From a virus: a DNA stretch of 38,886 nt. The position numbers were made by a program, and so were the translations under genes. Positions 11,401 to 17,263 of this stretch are shown here, in pieces. The notes under the pieces are model-generated. The model saw only the letters and a program-made list of their open reading frames with translations. It made no database searches and was not told where the DNA came from. The stretch's first letter is position 1, and each line of letters starts with the position of its first letter. The stretch lies in IMG/VR virus record IMGVR_UViG_3300030329_001608, positions 1 to 38,886 of that record; one strand, given 5' to 3'.

Positions 11401-11460
11401 GCAAGAGAGGACAAGGGCGAGTTTAGAAAAGCAACTGCCAACATAAAGAGGACGCTATGA
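2464..11460 (+). CDS. Giant large-polyvalent-type internal virion protein with zincin-like motif
   Basis: A single 2998-residue frame, about a quarter of the window. The N-terminal 310 residues are rich in Gly and Ala with weakly hydrophobic helices near 141-156, 191-216 and 290-308, as in phage ejection proteins. The middle (about 330-1900) has many charged modules. A zincin-like motif lies at residues 1922-1927 (HEVGVH, an HExxxH form) with a Glu-rich helix near 1980-1986 that could give the third ligand. A module from about 2100 (FFDPFVALPKARLF) and the C-terminal part from about 2514 (MNPPTVVRNFVSN and a later aromatic/Pro membrane-like stretch near 2700-2750) resemble domains of known large polyvalent proteins. 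The likely role is a protein packaged in the virion and delivered with the DNA. The resemblance is from memory of the family and the protease activity is inferred. Confidence 0.85.
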   Translation: MVEYYREGALVGQEVPTTDTRTQYEIGMESPMGFQDIAPLATYQPPQRSDIGLAFSKGSRLLLGSGETTFKGFTGSLLKEFGLEEAGARWLSDAYQSGLLMGMDVNEIDEQLKGPKNLGEIEDWKGAIAWGMNAVAEQVPNLMTTFAPAVIGTVIFKRPTLGTVGTLGTIDFLNTAEVYTDLLMETTQSRPAVAASTGALMSLLDMIVPMRVLGKMGLGNDFASYFGKKIKDPKSGWPQMIGEMLANGASEGVTEYAQTMMEGMALNYVKENDKLFEFTQAQQEERLEAGARGALVGSLLGIPISYAGRSARKKAKEYSNDALDDLVNKNINANKEDEAALGGEGFVLHGDTTVVNTAEKRILEARGKSLFSTPLQSEFVVNEKGEQILRPDSEYERFLRTGEIDPIRFGEIARRFQAIEKGEDLMVTPEEAEVYRRKGIEIRKLIEKFNDQDRVNEINKKATARLKRLGIDAIYNYNVKSHDPRISFLRQQAVKDRYDPEPVEPTGDPSQFPLTINPTTISRLLRIGREKRARKAAETTARMQQPSEQKYKYKATDPIVATVKGQERLPLGLPQQEDRDQRTTSEAKKLGWSIDNTTLVVTSTGDAKRKNNKKEYRSVYENPDYIIKKASPEGPTTADSATTLSISDWVVIDKSDGSVIKRVPAGNTTREQFNKSVEAGKPIFPVEIYMEGESNLRQLINEFADTTYDPRVEPQEVSDLESRSLEQLLSVTEKIIPTVGNKIRLFNKDTGVFVDNKIYTLDEPVKKIRNKKTGAIGKRYVVTPTSGGVQKVIDLFKGNRIFVDHLRFAQLLREYDETRITDEEAYLEDPLLTEEDRQAFLAEARKDEQYDIKETDTGIEIKRTEPKPDESGKTLLAGEQVQSNRQVLVEELNKNKKFKQNLIKVLTRLEFWNARAAKLSKQTTDAEKKGIISDETFEDDVPSDFDFLEKRTIGKKETSIQAFFNKKEKNFALLAGSDLANIKKWVGKYARETSKQINKNIEDGIISEKDYANKELEVGRYIDEQIGVITAREKPEPTRQEGIDVTAIDPRTGLRPTPETFRVKLTPSAAKKYGLEPNVFYEWETFSLPQWGESRDDFIKVAGQLVRQVRRGAESSEIVNVEKKRTIKKLKRDDFIETDPSVLPDTVPNKEGIDQAFIDPKSGVFIVRRAVDVGEGASRYDMYDFEVYLTYNDKIEYQGKIQTLSETLVDYENTYVPTEEGPLTTALVKKLIPVQVYIEAIKTRPPGKIKKQKIKELITTDRFGKKDEVVQKISSGDLQRVLKLKDAKVKVKVSPSIVAKINSERKNLGMNPIETDAEFDVSLTRRSDNVIVNYEGSIREIKASSVVELSVESFVPNRVGAIEQYTTFLERSPETRGARLIASFKGESGQDMIAYSDFLEEMYGDTAHKYGMFGTERENMVEARTREFDKHSGERVMLTLSGGQEIVGTITGVSDGTIRFYYPKTIKPVEIDVLNVERFQPLLKKPTYVAQEAVDDSIKISGNMVVFSPATPEKRDFQAEDESPLTVQVFLRKDGTYRITVDGVTEETDLSAEGTVDLLNDLNKSSKGNINVYRLPEGIRKIELDKPGEIIYSKQKKPIDPEFVGPMPKDNMLRFVFEVGGERTNPLTGTIINYERKASKGYGKDATHETVEDPLTGLKYKRRSDLVEAVSDNDVSTLEKDVDKELTSNVKALGKAIEEVNKAEQIALEEKENNIQRDNYTSRTLPYEEVSSKPFSILPIGQEFVDRKGTQWEVSLHDGRNTYLKFIGGKAPEFNFKLNYNGKKDEGKFEEGMEIAVFSGSTPSSMRVEKELEDKSLEVARRFGIGYAKYSIVNPVPADGTGSMSYNTGLTPNRFKELLGPLVGKLNVARLVNKGLIKIVQNQSDVPNAPLELGVKSVTRNGELIFITNNIREEEIIPVYIHEVGVHIGLKDFFSKYFPSLIEEVKLKRQDKEWVDAFKNAEIVANQFTFTDSIARENFVAEEAMGYYIESTNNFKDSLWQKLIDAFNRSVAKIKMWFNKKLSNEEIVSFIRGAVRGMSERNFEDALNKVDEQYYSVANAGERAVDYLGGAVQDKLKDIDSARQTNYVQKSNAVWGSVKKFFDPFVALPKARLFRQMRSLLHGDLGKIEELGKAVIKNFADLTEAQNEELFKFFTTKGHVIDEKTVTNADLRRKAQALKTEIENIADAGLLRGIFPEASMEQLEELRGAYLPRVYMYWLLKSDERQPGQRTLGSMRYVKKREDELVEELADMWGQVKDVQYLLYRAVTVPQQDMAIIDFLSALSKRTAFSDTDEFRILNENIATKKEQIKEAKKAKDEEKVKSLNKELKDLNTAKKNFAGPRTQMGDTPWVMPNQWIEIEFTYRGKTVKQRTTLASLNNQINDLQEHLRLSDKVLKESAKETIRKRIADLEMARFNFFQSIEPSIKSKDEVAGKDQQEKILQPYYSSEYDISNFRRIPDNHKYGSMAGLWVRKEIHDDLVGNSDMVYGEANMFQKLFLPYGRHAKLVSAYKMMKVPMNPPTVVRNFVSNLVLLQLIGGVPFHKQPALLSAALKEIRGMDSGKVFTHSTQKDENGNPRKFTAYELAKEQGIAASTLTSAEMKKLEEVFQHMEKDGVWSIATGGKKVWNKLAGFSGDLYQNIELLGKVMAVMHKLETESQRAELQDILANSDTPELSIEDIAIQEANRILFDYSEVHPFVRGARSSFLGAPFITFQVKVLPELLKVAIKHPYRFLPYAMMLGGMQAVFGSIPWVDDDWDKLEKLLPEWTKDNTMVFLPWKDSNGNIQAVDLSYFFPWTFYTQTFSHLRQGEFSRALVEGGIMGPMFQMATAISTGIDPWSQRPISNKNDPLSDRVFDKMSYMNSMILPPWLTRTGIVSLSSLGEAMFRLDPREVEGKLADLMLGRENVFGEPRRSFMGVLGAAVGLNPYAVSPKARSRQLRRFDVDIKKLESEIEYVKTNRKLSKNERVRKVNELKRRVDQAREDKGEFRKATANIKRTL

Positions 11461-11693
11461 GATTGGTATGCGTAGAGTGGTTAGACATCTACGCATCAGC
11501 AGGGTGGGAAAAAGAAGATGAGATAGAGCCGCAAACCTTTTGGTCTATCGGATACCTCATCGTTAAAGACTCAAGGGTGCTGAAGATTGCCAACACCAAG
11601 GATGTGGAGGACAATTACTTTGGTATCACTGCCTTCCCCATCGGTTGCGTGGTGTCCATTACTGATATTCCCTCGACAGTTTCCGCTGAGTAA
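11457..11693 (+). CDS. Small conserved phage protein (78 aa)
   Basis: It starts in an ATGA overlap with the giant gene, so it is probably translated from the same message. The protein opens with VEWLDIYASAGW and continues with acidic residues and a 'SIGYLIVKDSRVL' strand. That layout resembles small phage proteins of unknown function that pair a Trp-Leu-Asp motif with a short beta domain. There is no signal peptide. Its last 35 bp overlap tail-to-tail with the metallophosphoesterase gene on the other strand, marking the convergence of two transcription units with no obvious terminator between them. Function is unknown. Confidence 0.75.
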   Translation: MRLVCVEWLDIYASAGWEKEDEIEPQTFWSIGYLIVKDSRVLKIANTKDVEDNYFGITAFPIGCVVSITDIPSTVSAE

Positions 11694-12441
11694 CGGCAAC
11701 TATCTCGTCGTAGTAACCCTCACCATCTAGTTGGTTTAACATAATCACTCCTCTCCACCACTGATGCTCAGTGTCTCTGCACCAGTTCTCAGAGTACTTG
11801 GGGTGACTATAGCATCCGGCACTAAGGCCGAATATTTTCTGGCCGTCAGGCCTCGTCTGTTCAGCGTGGTTGTACAAATGGGTGTGACCCTGTACCGCAC
11901 TACAATGTAGTTTGGAAACCAGTGTGAAGCCAAGGTGGACGCTACTGATGGGCCTTCCAGATATGCCAGAGGTAAAGTAATGGCTGAAGGATATCCCTGC
12001 CACAGTCAGCACTGACTTGAAGGGAGTAACCTTCCATCCATTCTTCTCATACTGCAAGTCCTTAATACCTATAGCACCATCCAACTCAGGGGCAGAGTTA
12101 GTCGCCCTGCTGATGCGATCTTCATGGTTTCCAAGACACATGTGCATCTTGGGCTTGTACTGCTTATCTTTGTTCTTTCTCTTCTGGGCGTTGTACGCCC
12201 TCAACGGTTCCATAAGTTTCTCTTGGGCTTCAATACAACTATTTATATCTTTCTTATAGCGTTTGCCTTCAAAGCCTTTGGTTCCCTTGTCATATGAAGA
12301 TAGTGATGGCATGTCAGCAAAGTCACCCAGACATACTATGTACTCTGGCTTGTGAGCCACAATGAACTTACCCAGATGGGTAAACCTTTCATTGTCATAG
12401 TCTGGGTTGGCATGTGCATCAGGAATTATTAGCAAGTTCAT
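11659..12441 (-). CDS. Calcineurin-like metallophosphoesterase
   Basis: A 260-residue cytoplasmic protein with the ordered metal-binding motifs of the calcineurin-like phosphoesterase superfamily: D8-x-H10, GDFAD starting at G39, GNHED at 104-108, an isolated His at 154 and GHTH at 185-188. Together these supply the two-metal site that hydrolyses phosphoesters. The substrate cannot be read from sequence; phage members may act on nucleic acids or nucleotides. It is the last gene of the leftward operon, starts in a 4-bp overlap with the YkgJ-type gene and overlaps the 78-aa gene from the opposite strand by 35 bp. Fold confidence is high; substrate is unknown. Confidence 0.9.
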   Translation of the reverse strand: MNLLIIPDAHANPDYDNERFTHLGKFIVAHKPEYIVCLGDFADMPSLSSYDKGTKGFEGKRYKKDINSCIEAQEKLMEPLRAYNAQKRKNKDKQYKPKMHMCLGNHEDRISRATNSAPELDGAIGIKDLQYEKNGWKVTPFKSVLTVAGISFSHYFTSGISGRPISSVHLGFTLVSKLHCSAVQGHTHLYNHAEQTRPDGQKIFGLSAGCYSHPKYSENWCRDTEHQWWRGVIMLNQLDGEGYYDEIVAVTQRKLSREYQ

Positions 12442-12767
12442 TTAGCGATCTCCAATACTTTGTTGTACTGTTCCCTGTTGTTACTGACCTTGGCCCATGC
12501 GACACAGTTAAAGTCCCTACACATTTGAGGACGATCCTCGTATATGCCACACTTGTAGTTATCTACTAGGTGAGAGCATCTAATCTTGATGCCAGTTTCT
12601 GTGGCTTCAATGTGGTCATGCTTTTCTACTATGGCATTTAACCAATGCATCTTCCTTGGGTCTTTCCAACTAGGATTGATTTCAATCTCGCAACATAAAG
12701 CGCACTTGGTACACAGGCTCTCAGTTATGTCACTCTCTTGTAGGGGCCAACGGCTATTGGGCTTCAC
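12438..12767 (-). CDS. CxxCxxCC metal/Fe-S-binding protein (YkgJ family)
   Basis: A 109-residue protein with the signature cluster C19-x2-C22-x2-C25-C26, followed by C64, C73, C83 and C88 in a 'GIYEDRPQMCRDFNC' context. This is the pattern of the CxxCxxCC/YkgJ family, thought to bind zinc or an iron-sulfur cluster. Its biochemical role is poorly known even in bacteria. Length is close to the short members. It overlaps the metallophosphoesterase by 4 bp and the upstream 76-aa gene by 14 bp, so it belongs to the nucleotide and recombination operon. Presence with a phage IscA-type protein in the same window is notable. Confidence 0.85.
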   Translation of the reverse strand: MKPNSRWPLQESDITESLCTKCALCCEIEINPSWKDPRKMHWLNAIVEKHDHIEATETGIKIRCSHLVDNYKCGIYEDRPQMCRDFNCVAWAKVSNNREQYNKVLEIAK

Positions 12768-12984
12768 GCCTACGAACCTCCTCGACTATTGCAATGTCGC
12801 GTTCTTCTGGTGTGCTGTAAGGCCCCTTGGTACAGAGGTAAGTTTTGTATGGGTCAGCCAACATGAACCAGTGATCATTCCTGTTCTTGTTGGGAACTGA
12901 ATACCTCTCGCACCTGTACTTAGTTCCTCCAACAATCCCCATGTTGAAGGCGCTTCCTTTACCCCAGTTTATTTCATACGCCAT
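12754..12984 (-). CDS. Hypothetical protein (76 aa)
   Basis: A small basic protein with aromatic residues and two Cys (26 and 51), ending in a charged helix (EERDIAIVEEVRRREAQ). No family recognised. It overlaps the YkgJ-type gene by 14 bp and abuts the stop of the 65-aa gene, consistent with membership of the leftward operon. The short beta-rich start and helical end with 'STPEERDIAIVEE' suggest a small folded domain, possibly DNA-associated. That last point is a guess. Confidence 0.6.
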   Translation of the reverse strand: MAYEINWGKGSAFNMGIVGGTKYRCERYSVPNKNRNDHWFMLADPYKTYLCTKGPYSTPEERDIAIVEEVRRREAQ

Positions 12985-13181
12985 TAGGTGTATAGTGCAT
13001 CTACTTGTTCTTCAAGGCGTTCAATCTTTTTATTCTGTTCCATCACGATCCAAATTAGTCTATCTAAATATTCGGTTATAGTAAAAATCCCCTTTGCGTC
13101 TGGCGCAGGATAGGGAATCCCAACTTCGTTAAAATCTACATCTTTATCCATCAATGCTTGTATTTTTTCGCTAGTATCCAT
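12984..13181 (-). CDS. Hypothetical protein with C-terminal coiled coil (65 aa)
   Basis: The open frame extends upstream to 13238, overlapping the ribonucleotide reductase gene by 32 bp. I chose the internal ATG at 13181 because it is preceded by AAAGGA about eight bases upstream and leaves a normal 25-bp gap. The 65-residue product is acidic at first (KDVDFNEV) and ends in a helix, about 40-62, with heptad-like spacing (ITEYLDRLIWIVMEQNKKI then ERLEEQVDAL), a likely short coiled coil. No function recognised. Confidence 0.6.
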   Translation of the reverse strand: MDTSEKIQALMDKDVDFNEVGIPYPAPDAKGIFTITEYLDRLIWIVMEQNKKIERLEEQVDALYT

Positions 13182-13206
13182 TTGGTATCCTTTGTTTAAT
13201 TTATCT

Positions 13207-15057
13207 TTACAGTTCACAAGCACCTCCTGTGCAGGCAAACTCCTGACTGCTAGTGGTAACGTCTTCCTCTTCTAGGATCAAGTCCCAGTCAATCTCCTTT
13301 GGTATCTGTTTGGCTCTGGCCTTGTACTCCTGCTCGTCGCAGTCCTCATAGGGAGCAGACTCATACGAGTGCGCCTCGTCTGCGCTAGGCAGGAAGGATA
13401 CGCCAGATACAATATCGAAATTGTGCCACACCCATGCGCCTACCTCTACCCACTCATGCTCCTTGACGTAGATAGTGACTGACGGTTTGTGTTCGCACCA
13501 GTGTATAGAGAACCTCTTCCATATCTCAAGATGCTCCAAGGCTGACAGGTCATGTCGGGTCAGAGACTTCTTGGGAGACTTCTGAGGGAACTCAAACACC
13601 CAAGCCTCTGCATTGTATGGGTCAGTGTGGTGTGGTATTCCAGAGTCAATGAGGGCCTGTGATAGAGGGTCTTTCTTATCGTTGCGAACCCTGCGAATCA
13701 GGTGTGAATTGTAGCGAGGGTGTATCCCTGATGCACTGTTCACAAGTTGGCTGACTGTACCTGACGGCTTGACACAAGTGATGGCGGTACTCTCTGGGAT
13801 TCCAAGTTTCTTGGCCCACTGTTTATTTACTTTGACAGCATGAGCCTTAAGAGATTCCAGATCATCTGCACTGGCATTCATAATAGCGGGGCAGTCCATG
13901 ATCCCTGTCAGGCTAACGCCAAGTAGTCTCTCTTCCTCAGTGTTTCTCTTCCATGCAGGAGACAGATACCTGAAGTCAGTTAACGTGGACTGTAGAGTGC
14001 CAATGATAGTGGCGATCTCTACCTTGTTCTTGATGTCCTCAAGCGTGTCTCCCTCTCTGCACACTGCTTCTGAAAGATTGCAGAATTCTTTTGGCCTGAG
14101 CAGAATTTCCGAACAGGGATTGCAACCGAACTCATGCTCACTGTCCCTACGCTCTGGAACCATTCTCTTTGCGGCTTCACGATTGAAGATGCCACGCTCT
14201 CCACTACGGCTTTCATACAGAGCAGTCCACTCACGCAGGAATATCCCCATGTCAGGCTTCTCTGTATAGCATACGCTGTTGTTAGCCAAAGCCCTTTGTG
14301 GATTCTCAGTCCACCACTGACCAGACTTGGCATGACGCATACGATCATCAGTCAGATTGGATAGCGAGATAGTGGCTGATCTACGTACACCACCGACTAC
14401 CACTGACTCACCGATAAAGCACACCAGATCGTGACACTCTATGGAGTTTAGTCTCCTGCCTGATGCTCCTCTGAACACGCTGACAAAGTGGCGGAACAGT
14501 TTATCCAGTGGCTCTGGGCCTGATGCCCTGCCCCCGAATGTCTTGAGCCTAGCACCCGCAGGTCTGATCTTGGACACATCCCATGTGGGAACCTGCCCCG
14601 CATACAACAGGCTGACCAGTTCCTTGAGGGCCTTTGCCCACCCAATCTTGCTATCGCTTACAACGATAACCGAATCGCTATCATGGAACTCATCTGCCAC
14701 ATGCGGTAGCATGTTTATGTAGCCTCGCTCCACACTAAAGCCAACTCCTGTGCCACACATGAGAACATACATGCATTCATCGAATGCTCTTGGGCTGTCG
14801 ATAGGAAGGTACGAGCAGTTATATCCGGCGACTGCATCCCTGTCCAATGCTTTACCCGCAGTCATCATGCACCTCATGCTAGGCATGACATCCATGTTAA
14901 CGATGGCATCACGAACAAGCCCCAGATTAATGGACGTTCTGTTCTGGAAGAAGTCTACGTAACGCTCGACTGTTTCTTCCCATGTCTCCCTGCGCTTCTG
15001 CTCATCCAGATACTTGGCGTACCTCGACTTGTGTATAAACTTTTGGTACTCGTTCAT
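13207..15057 (-). CDS. nrdJ: Class II (adenosylcobalamin-dependent) ribonucleotide reductase
   Basis: A 616-residue protein that reduces ribonucleotides, probably triphosphates, to deoxyribonucleotides for phage DNA synthesis using vitamin B12 coenzyme. Key residues match the monomeric Lactobacillus leichmannii-type enzyme: C81 (GYNCSYLP), then C315, E317 and C326 in 'CNPCSEILLRPKEFCNLSE', with the same 11-residue Cys-Cys spacing as the C408/C419 pair. A C-terminal redox pair, C609 and C614, has the five-residue spacing of the swinging-arm cysteines. No small subunit is needed, and none is seen. It is shorter than the 739-residue reference. It overlaps the upstream 93-aa gene by 4 bp, so it is coupled to it. 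Confidence 0.93.
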   Translation of the reverse strand: MNEYQKFIHKSRYAKYLDEQKRRETWEETVERYVDFFQNRTSINLGLVRDAIVNMDVMPSMRCMMTAGKALDRDAVAGYNCSYLPIDSPRAFDECMYVLMCGTGVGFSVERGYINMLPHVADEFHDSDSVIVVSDSKIGWAKALKELVSLLYAGQVPTWDVSKIRPAGARLKTFGGRASGPEPLDKLFRHFVSVFRGASGRRLNSIECHDLVCFIGESVVVGGVRRSATISLSNLTDDRMRHAKSGQWWTENPQRALANNSVCYTEKPDMGIFLREWTALYESRSGERGIFNREAAKRMVPERRDSEHEFGCNPCSEILLRPKEFCNLSEAVCREGDTLEDIKNKVEIATIIGTLQSTLTDFRYLSPAWKRNTEEERLLGVSLTGIMDCPAIMNASADDLESLKAHAVKVNKQWAKKLGIPESTAITCVKPSGTVSQLVNSASGIHPRYNSHLIRRVRNDKKDPLSQALIDSGIPHHTDPYNAEAWVFEFPQKSPKKSLTRHDLSALEHLEIWKRFSIHWCEHKPSVTIYVKEHEWVEVGAWVWHNFDIVSGVSFLPSADEAHSYESAPYEDCDEQEYKARAKQIPKEIDWDLILEEEDVTTSSQEFACTGGACEL

Positions 15058-15335
15058 AAAGTGACAGGCCCCTCTTCTACTTCGATCTCCAACTTGGATA
15101 TCTCAGACATTGGAATGATCCACTTGCTGTTATCGGCAAGGCCTATCTCATACACGGTAATGTCCTTGAAGGTACTCTGAGATGACATGTCTTTAGCAAG
15201 TACCTCCTGTCTCCTGTTTGACTTCTTGGCCCAACATATGGCCCCGATATCTATGATCACTGAAAAGTTCTGTAGTATCACAGTCCTTGTTCCCTGTGAC
15301 CGTTTGAAAAACCTTACTTCTCTGTAAAATGACAT
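15054..15335 (-). CDS. Hypothetical protein upstream of RNR (93 aa)
   Basis: The start is supported by GAGGAA five bases before the ATG, and the stop overlaps the RNR start by 4 bp. The product is basic in the first half and acidic at the end (EISKLEIEVEEGPV). It appears to be a small beta-rich domain with no catalytic motif. No family recognised. Tight coupling to nrdJ makes a role in the same pathway possible, but nothing in the sequence shows it. Confidence 0.65.
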   Translation of the reverse strand: MSFYREVRFFKRSQGTRTVILQNFSVIIDIGAICWAKKSNRRQEVLAKDMSSQSTFKDITVYEIGLADNSKWIIPMSEISKLEIEVEEGPVTL

Positions 15336-15493
15336 TCAAGTTCCTCGTAATCTTCTTTCAGATTCTTTTTGATTGCGTACTCTATGTACTCTTCAAGAGA
15401 GACTCCCCAAAAACTTTTGAACACATCGCTCCAGTTTTTTGAGGAGTCTTTTCTCGACTTGCGGTAGCAGTATCTAGCAAATGAATACTTCAT
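15314..15493 (-). CDS. Small hypothetical protein (59 aa)
   Basis: A 59-residue frame begins MKYSFARYCYRKSRKDSS and ends EDYEELECHFTEK. It fills the gap between ssb and the 93-aa gene and overlaps the latter by 22 bp. The N-terminal third is basic and aromatic, the rest acidic and helical (VSLEEYIEYAIKKNL). The ribosome site is weak (AGCAGAG), and a 7-bp hairpin lies just upstream. No family recognised. It is supported by position and by amino-acid composition that looks coding. Confidence 0.55.
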   Translation of the reverse strand: MKYSFARYCYRKSRKDSSKNWSDVFKSFWGVSLEEYIEYAIKKNLKEDYEELECHFTEK

Positions 15494-15503
15494 ATGCTCT
15501 GCT

Positions 15504-15523
15504 AGGTCATAGTTTAATGACCT
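15504..15523 (-). other. Inverted repeat between ssb and the 59-aa gene
   Basis: AGGTCAT and ATGACCT form a perfect 7-bp stem around a 6-base loop. It sits 4 bp past the ssb stop and about 10 bp before the next start. There is no U-tract, so it is not a typical terminator. It could stabilise the ssb end of the message or modulate translation of the 59-aa gene. Confidence 0.45.
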
Positions 15524-15527
15524 TACG

Positions 15528-15899
15528 TTAGAAGGGAATGTCCTCTCCCTTCTCGACTACATCAGCGGTGTGCTTCTCTCCTCCTGCACCTCCTAGCATC
15601 TGCATTACATACCCATTGATCTCAGTTACGTACCTCTTTATGCCCTCCTTGTCATCATATGAACGGTTAGAGATTCTGCCCTCGACATAGATTTGTGATC
15701 CCTTGTTTACGTACTGCTTGATTACATCAGCAGTCTTGCCAAAGAACACAACCCTGTGCCAATCGGTTGTCTTGTTATCACCGTAACCGCTGTTGGTTGC
15801 CAGTGAGAAAGACGCTACTGTGTCTCCCGATTTAGTCTCGCGGAACTCAGGTTCCTTACCAACGTGACCCACTAATATCGCTTTGTTTACGCTTGCCAT
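15528..15899 (-). CDS. ssb: Single-stranded DNA-binding protein
   Basis: A 123-residue OB-fold protein. It opens with 'MASVNKAILVGHVGKEPEFR', the typical bacterial SSB start, continues with 'FSLATNSGY' and 'TDWHRVVFFGKTADVIKQYV', then 'GSQIYVEGRISNRSY', and ends in the acidic tip EDIPF used to recruit partner proteins. The linker before the tip is very short compared with the 178-residue E. coli protein. It coats single strands during replication and recombination. It overlaps the exonuclease gene by 13 bp, placing it with the recombination genes. The ribosome site (AGAGG) is about ten bases from the ATG. Confidence 0.95.
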   Translation of the reverse strand: MASVNKAILVGHVGKEPEFRETKSGDTVASFSLATNSGYGDNKTTDWHRVVFFGKTADVIKQYVNKGSQIYVEGRISNRSYDDKEGIKRYVTEINGYVMQMLGGAGGEKHTADVVEKGEDIPF

Positions 15900-16633
15900 C
15901 TAGCATCATACCTCTTGGTTAGTTTCCATAATTGTAAGGCCGCTTCAAACATACTAAACAGCCTCTCTCTTTCTTCCCATTGGTATTCTGCTACATAACC
16001 GGGAGAAGAAAACGATACAAAAAGGTTGAGGAGTTTCCTTCCTCCACCTATCCCATGATTGTAAGCCGCCAGTTGTACGCCATGAGAGTCGTACACATCA
16101 GGCTTCTTACCTTCATCCAAAACTTCCTTGGTCTTGAAGTCAACAACCCACTCATCAGAGTACACATCTATCTTACCTCCGTACCCCATTGGGTGAGCGA
16201 ATGACTGCTCCACCTTCCAGTCCTGATCACCACAAACTTCTCTCATCTTTGCGAGAGTCTGCATGACCATGTGTATTTCGTTTGGGTCTTGTGATCCGCA
16301 ACTGCCAGTGAGTAGTTGTTGCTCAATCAGGTTGTGCATGTATGTCCCTCTCTCAGCAGACTTTATCGAATGCTCTTTGGACAATGCAAACACACGCTTC
16401 TTGAACTCTGACTCCTCTTCATCCCAGAACTGTTTTGATTCCATCATTGAGTCAAACAATTGGTCTTGAAAGTATCTGTTCAGACCGGGAGATGCAACCA
16501 CATCTTTCCAAACGGTAGACACGGAAGGAACCCACTCATATTTACGAGCATCACGCAAGGTGGTGTTACGCATACCATTCTTGCCCTCAATCTCGTACTG
16601 TGGGTTGCCCTCCTTGTCATACCAGTGGCTCAT
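15887..16633 (-). CDS. PD-(D/E)XK exonuclease (RecB/Cas4-like)
   Basis: A nuclease of about 248 residues. Using numbering from the GTG two codons upstream, the motifs are H102 in GTYMHNLIEQ, E144, D158 in YGGKIDVY, D167-F-K169 in WVVDFKTKE, and Q189-xxx-Y193 in VQLAAYNHG. This is the RecB/AddB-type arrangement that resects DNA ends to make single strands for annealing. I prefer ATG 16633 to GTG 16639 because it overlaps the upstream stop as ATGA and lies nine bases after GGAG. It neighbours ssb and a possible annealing protein, which fits a phage recombination system. Confidence 0.88.
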   Translation of the reverse strand: MSHWYDKEGNPQYEIEGKNGMRNTTLRDARKYEWVPSVSTVWKDVVASPGLNRYFQDQLFDSMMESKQFWDEEESEFKKRVFALSKEHSIKSAERGTYMHNLIEQQLLTGSCGSQDPNEIHMVMQTLAKMREVCGDQDWKVEQSFAHPMGYGGKIDVYSDEWVVDFKTKEVLDEGKKPDVYDSHGVQLAAYNHGIGGGRKLLNLFVSFSSPGYVAEYQWEERERLFSMFEAALQLWKLTKRYDARWQA

Positions 16634-16857
16634 TTCCACTTACTCCAGTATGAGTCTTGTTTGAGTTTCATCTCTCTTGCGAGTCTTTCTACAGCACGTT
16701 GCGCGTCAAGGCAGTCCTTGGCATACGCAGAACCCATCTCCATGACATCCCTTGTCACCTCTGTTGAGAGGTTGATGACTTCGATGATTAGTTCTCTGTG
16801 CTTTTCACTAACTGTACCTTTACTTGCGGGTTTCTTGGTTACCTTCTTCTCAGCCAT
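16630..16857 (-). CDS. Small basic helical protein (75 aa)
   Basis: The open frame reaches 16929, but ATG 16857 has AGAGGA eight bases upstream and is the better start. The product starts MAEKKVTKKPASKGTVSEK, a Lys-rich disordered tail, and continues as a helix with heptad-like spacing (HRELIIEVINLSTEV). It overlaps the annealing-protein gene by 8 bp and the exonuclease start by 4 bp. It has no recognised family. A small accessory factor of the recombination genes between which it sits is possible. Confidence 0.6.
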   Translation of the reverse strand: MAEKKVTKKPASKGTVSEKHRELIIEVINLSTEVTRDVMEMGSAYAKDCLDAQRAVERLAREMKLKQDSYWSKWK

Positions 16858-17263
16858 TCTTAAAGTCCTCTGATTCATCTTGACCATAAACACCATACTT
16901 GTATGCGCCTGACAGTTTGAGTACAGCACGTGACAACGCTCTCTTCTCTGCCATCTCTACGACATACAACGTTGTGACATTCCCTTCTCTTCCCTTGCCA
17001 AACAACGCAGAGGCAAAGGTTTCAATGGTTGTGTCACCCTTCGTTGCAACTGCTTTCACAACTGCAAAGTCTTTCTGAGGCGGTACGCTCATCAGTTCAA
17101 ACGATACCTTGATCTCGTTGGCGTACTGTATCTTCTCAATCCCTGTCCTTGTGATGATAGGAATATTCTTTCCGCCTCGCTCAAAGTTAAAGATGTCCTC
17201 CTTAACTATGAGATCGTTCTCCTTAACCAAGGCATTGAGGAAGTCTCGTTTACTTACTGACAT
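16850..17263 (-). CDS. Possible single-strand annealing protein (Rad52/ERF-like)
   Basis: A 137-residue protein with strand-rich N-terminal part ('NEIKVSFELMSV', 'DFAVVKAVATKGD') and a helix with 'VEMAEKRALSRAVLKLSGAY', then a flexible acidic tail. The AEKRALSRA helix following a beta sheet recalls the Rad52/ERF superfamily, where a helix of the form A-x-x-x-KRAL packs on a strand-binding sheet. It sits next to a RecB-like exonuclease and SSB, which supports an annealing role. The start has a strong GGGAGG ribosome site. Fold assignment is tentative; a structure prediction would decide. Confidence 0.5.
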   Translation of the reverse strand: MSVSKRDFLNALVKENDLIVKEDIFNFERGGKNIPIITRTGIEKIQYANEIKVSFELMSVPPQKDFAVVKAVATKGDTTIETFASALFGKGREGNVTTLYVVEMAEKRALSRAVLKLSGAYKYGVYGQDESEDFKNG

